The position numbers and the translations under genes are program-made. DNA of 8,612 nt from Helicobacteraceae bacterium (GTDB lineage: Bacteria > Campylobacterota > Campylobacteria > Campylobacterales > Sulfurimonadaceae): the NCBI GenBank assembly GCA_027084065.1, contig JALWLR010000322.1, positions 1 through 8,612 of the forward strand, read 5' to 3'. Numbering within the stretch: the first letter of the stretch is position 1; every line of letters starts with the position of its first letter. The notes below the pieces were generated by a model, which was not told the DNA's origin, ran no database searches, and was given only the letters and a program-made list of their open reading frames with translations. Below, one piece after another: positions 6,407 through 8,612 of this stretch.

Positions 6407-6922
6407 ATGCAGAAAAACATTGAAGGAAAAGTCTGGAAATTCGGTAAAGATATCGATACCGACTTGATTATTGCCGCACGCTATCTAAACACATCCGATC
6501 CAAAAGAGCTTGCCAAGCATGTTATGGAAGATGCTGATCCGGAGTTTGTCAACAAAATGACTCCGGGAGATATTATAGTAGCGGGTGAAAACTTCGGATG
6601 CGGTAGTTCGAGAGAGCATGCGCCGATTGCGCTAAAAGCAGCCGGTGTAGCTGCTATCGTCGCACCGACGTTCGCACGAATTTTTTATAGAAACGCTTTT
6701 AATATGGGACTTCCTATCTTTGAACTCAAAGAGGCAGACGAAATAGATGAAAACGATGAAATCGTCATAGATATGGATAAAGGAACTGTGACGAATAAAA
6801 CGAAAAACAAAACGTACGAGTTTACACCGATTCCCGATTTTATGCAAGAACTCATTGATGCGGGTGGATTGATGAGCTTTGCGAAAAAAGAGCTTGAAGA
6901 GCAAAAAGAAAATAAAGAGTAA
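6407..6922 (+). CDS. leuD: 3-isopropylmalate dehydratase small subunit
   Basis: LeuD pairs with LeuC to form the isopropylmalate isomerase, which moves the hydroxyl of 2-isopropylmalate in the second step of leucine synthesis. The product has 171 residues, the short form of the family (about 160-175, also used by archaea), not the form near 200 residues of enteric bacteria. Visible signatures are KFGKDIDTDLIIAARYL (residues 11-27) and the swivel-domain motif GENFGCGSSREHAP (60-73), followed by VAAIVAPTFARIFYRNAFNMGLPI. The related homoaconitase small subunit has the same motifs, but the adjacent leuB supports the leucine role. AGAGG at 6396-6400 stands six bases before the ATG. leuB starts 13 bases after the stop. 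The catalytic partner leuC is not in the window. Confidence 0.95.
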   Translation: MQKNIEGKVWKFGKDIDTDLIIAARYLNTSDPKELAKHVMEDADPEFVNKMTPGDIIVAGENFGCGSSREHAPIALKAAGVAAIVAPTFARIFYRNAFNMGLPIFELKEADEIDENDEIVIDMDKGTVTNKTKNKTYEFTPIPDFMQELIDAGGLMSFAKKELEEQKENKE

Positions 6923-6935
6923 GGGTAACAAAAGA

Positions 6936-8003
6936 ATGAAAAAATATAAAATAGCACTGATCAAAGGGGACGGAATCGGTCCTGAAATTATTGATGAAGC
7001 AGTGAAGGTTCTTGATGCCGTCGCTTCGAGATACGATTTCGATTTTGATTATGAAGAACTTTTGATGGGCGGTATTGCGTATGATATTACGGGAGATCCT
7101 CTGCCGCAGGAGACGGTTACGAAGTCTCTGAATTCGGATGCCGTTCTTTTTGGTGCGATAGGTGGTGAAAAGTGGGACTCTTTGCCTAGAGAAAAACGAC
7201 CAGAAAGCGGCTTGCTTCGTTTCAGAAAAGAGCTTGGTGTCTATGCCAACTTGCGTCCGGCCGTCGTGTATGATGAGCTGGTAAACGCTTCATCGCTAAA
7301 ACCTGAAGTGGTCAAAGGTGTTGACCTAATGGTTGTACGTGAGCTCATAGGAGGAATCTACTTTGGAGAGCCCAAAGGACGTGATGATTTTAAAGGCTAC
7401 AATACAATGGTCTATACTCGTCCGGAGATAGAGCGCATAGCGCATCAGGCATTTAAAATTGCTATGAATCGCAGCAAAAAAGTTTGTTCTGTAGATAAAG
7501 CGAATGTACTGGATGTAAGTCAGCTGTGGAGAGATGTTGTAACGGAAGTGGCACAAGAGTATCCGGAAGTGGAACTCTCTCATATGTATGTCGACAATGC
7601 CGCTATGCAACTTATTCGCGACCCAAGACAGTTCGATGTCATTTTGACCGGAAATATTTTTGGAGATATTCTTAGTGACGAAGCGAGTATGCTTAGTGGT
7701 TCTATAGGTTTGCTTCCTTCGGCTTCTACGGGGGATAAAGTCGGTGTTTACGAACCTATTCACGGTTCTGCTCCCGATATTGCCGGACAGGGTATTGCCA
7801 ACCCGATAGCAACAATTTCAAGTGCGTCGATGATGCTTCGCTATGAACTTGGAGAAAAAGAGGCGGCAGATCGCATCGACAATGCAATCAAGCAGGCTTT
7901 GGCTGAAGGCTATAGAACGAAAGATTTGGCTGCATTTGATGCCAAGGAGGTTTGTTCGACAAGTGAAATGGGCTCTATTATAGCAAATTACGCCGTAAAA
8001 TAA
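6936..8003 (+). CDS. leuB: 3-isopropylmalate dehydrogenase
   Basis: LeuB is the NAD-dependent oxidative decarboxylase that turns 3-isopropylmalate into the precursor of 2-oxoisocaproate, the third step of leucine synthesis. The 355-residue length is normal. Landmarks in order are KGDGIGPEI (residues 10-18), LLRFRKELGVYANLRP with the substrate Arg residues (93-108), VVRELIGGIYFGEP (133-146), the catalytic Tyr 142 and Lys 188 (in VDKANVLD), metal-binding Asp 220, 244 and 248, and the coenzyme loop EPIHGSAPDIAGQGIANP (273-290) whose Asp-Ile pair fits NAD rather than NADP use. ATG at 6936 is preferred because the protein then begins directly at the first beta strand and AAGGG (6921-6925) lies ten bases upstream; an in-frame ATG at 6879 would only add a lysine-rich run inside leuD. 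All catalytic residues I looked for are present. Confidence 0.98.
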   Translation: MKKYKIALIKGDGIGPEIIDEAVKVLDAVASRYDFDFDYEELLMGGIAYDITGDPLPQETVTKSLNSDAVLFGAIGGEKWDSLPREKRPESGLLRFRKELGVYANLRPAVVYDELVNASSLKPEVVKGVDLMVVRELIGGIYFGEPKGRDDFKGYNTMVYTRPEIERIAHQAFKIAMNRSKKVCSVDKANVLDVSQLWRDVVTEVAQEYPEVELSHMYVDNAAMQLIRDPRQFDVILTGNIFGDILSDEASMLSGSIGLLPSASTGDKVGVYEPIHGSAPDIAGQGIANPIATISSASMMLRYELGEKEAADRIDNAIKQALAEGYRTKDLAAFDAKEVCSTSEMGSIIANYAVK

Positions 8004-8009
8004 AGCAGT

Positions 8010-8261
8010 ATGAAAACAGTTACGCTTGCCAATATTTACGAACTTCAAGGTCTCAAAGAGGAGGCTTTGGAGATATATAAAGAGGTTTTGAAAAAAGATC
8101 CTCAAAACAGTGAAGCGAAAATCGCCATACGAAGACTTTCTGGCATGCGTAAAAAATTTCTTGGCGTTGATGAAGATATGAAGAACTTCTTCATAAAAAT
8201 GGATAATGACGTCGAGTTTAACGAATTTGAAAGGTGGCTGGCAAAAATATGGACCAATTAA
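8010..8261 (+). CDS. Small tetratricopeptide-repeat protein
   Basis: The product is 83 residues. Residues about 5-38 form one tetratricopeptide repeat (LANIYELQGLKEEALEIYKEVLKKDP) with the usual Leu, Tyr, Gly, Ala and Pro positions, and a partial second helix follows (SEAKIAIRRL). The remaining part is hydrophilic, ends in NEFERWLAKIW and is not recognised. No membrane helix or signal peptide is seen. It starts six bases after the leuB stop without a good ribosome site, so translation probably depends on leuB, and its end overlaps the next gene by 13 bases. A single repeat is usually too little for a free scaffold, so partner binding or oligomerisation is likely. The function is unknown. Confidence 0.75.
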   Translation: MKTVTLANIYELQGLKEEALEIYKEVLKKDPQNSEAKIAIRRLSGMRKKFLGVDEDMKNFFIKMDNDVEFNEFERWLAKIWTN

Positions 8262-8612
8262 AAGATGTCATTCTTTCGACTCTAGCAGAAATTCAAGAGA
8301 GTGTGCCTGAAGAAAAAAAAGAGCCACAAGAGACGAAAATAGAGAGTTCAACTCCTTCACAGTCTTCTATGGTCGATGCAGAAGAGTCAAGTACAACAAA
8401 AGAGAGTTTTTTTGAAGAGGTTACCAAAAAGAGCACTCCTCAAAGCGATAATGCGGCGTCTATAGAAAACGAACTGCTCTTTTTGCATTCGCTTCGTGAG
8501 CGTTTTTTGGTACTTTTTGAAGGCTTTCAAGCTCCAAACAACAGTGCTTTGGAAGCAAAAATCGATTTGACGTTAAACTTTTTGGAATATGTGCTCTCTA
8601 CTATAGATGTAC
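8249..8612 (+). CDS. CiaD-like domain protein, N-terminal part
   Basis: The frame is open from ATG 8249 to the window end, giving 121 residues with no stop. Residues about 15-70 are low in complexity and rich in Glu, Ser, Thr and Lys, probably disordered. From about 74 the sequence changes to a compact helical segment with ELLFLHSLRERFLVLFEGFQ (75-94) and LEAKIDLTLNFLEYVL (101-116). This pattern resembles the C-terminal part of CiaD (Cj0788), a protein of Campylobacter jejuni linked to host-cell invasion, and of uncharacterised relatives in non-pathogenic Campylobacterota; the match is from memory and unconfirmed. The ribosome site is poor, and the start overlaps the TPR gene by 13 bases, so the two are likely translated together. 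In a free-living organism the role is probably not invasion. Confidence 0.6.
   Translation, partial: MDQLKDVILSTLAEIQESVPEEKKEPQETKIESSTPSQSSMVDAEESSTTKESFFEEVTKKSTPQSDNAASIENELLFLHSLRERFLVLFEGFQAPNNSALEAKIDLTLNFLEYVLSTIDV

Noticed and set aside
6879..6935. ATG 6879 as the start of leuB
   Set aside because: It lies inside leuD and would add only a Lys-rich run before the conserved first strand; ATG 6936 has a ribosome site.

Overview
The window is chromosomal DNA from a member of the Campylobacterota (epsilonproteobacteria), most likely a free-living, flagellated, sulfur- or hydrogen-oxidising type near Sulfurimonas or Sulfuricurvum. This is inferred from protein style, gene neighbourhoods, a short LeuD, a TGnTATAAT-type promoter without a clear -35 box, and a sigma-54 promoter on a flagellar rod operon. 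Genus cannot be fixed from the sequence alone. Coding density is very high; the longest gap between genes is about 140 bases. I see no tRNA, rRNA, CRISPR array, insertion sequence or phage gene.

Plus strand, 1-2001: the 3' part of hemL (tetrapyrrole synthesis) runs by overlapping reading frames into an AtpZ/AtpI-family two-helix membrane protein, then a four-helix membrane protein of unknown function, then a single-helix anchored protein of unknown function. The tight packing (11- and 26-base overlaps, then a 6-base gap) suggests one transcript.

Minus strand, 4518-1970: rpoD (primary sigma factor), with a stop-start overlap (TGATG) into a 236-residue protein that looks like a PAS-like domain followed by a degenerate histidine-kinase ATPase-like fold. 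The 3' end of this operon overlaps the 3' end of the hemL-side operon by 32 bases, tail to tail.

Plus strand, 4609-6288: a well-formed sigma-54 promoter followed by two flagellar distal/proximal rod genes, flgF (flgG2-like) and flgG. The rpoD promoter (TATAAT on the minus strand) lies in the same divergent intergenic region.

Plus strand, 6369-8612: an extended -10 promoter drives leuD and leuB (leucine biosynthesis), followed by a small one-TPR protein and the N-terminal part of a protein with a CiaD-like C-terminal motif, which runs off the window. leuA and leuC are not next to these genes.

Most of the window is ordinary core genome. The least explained parts are the rpoD-coupled degenerate kinase-like protein, the two unknown membrane proteins after atpZ, and the TPR/CiaD-like pair after leuB. 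I do not see a convincing undescribed multi-gene system.
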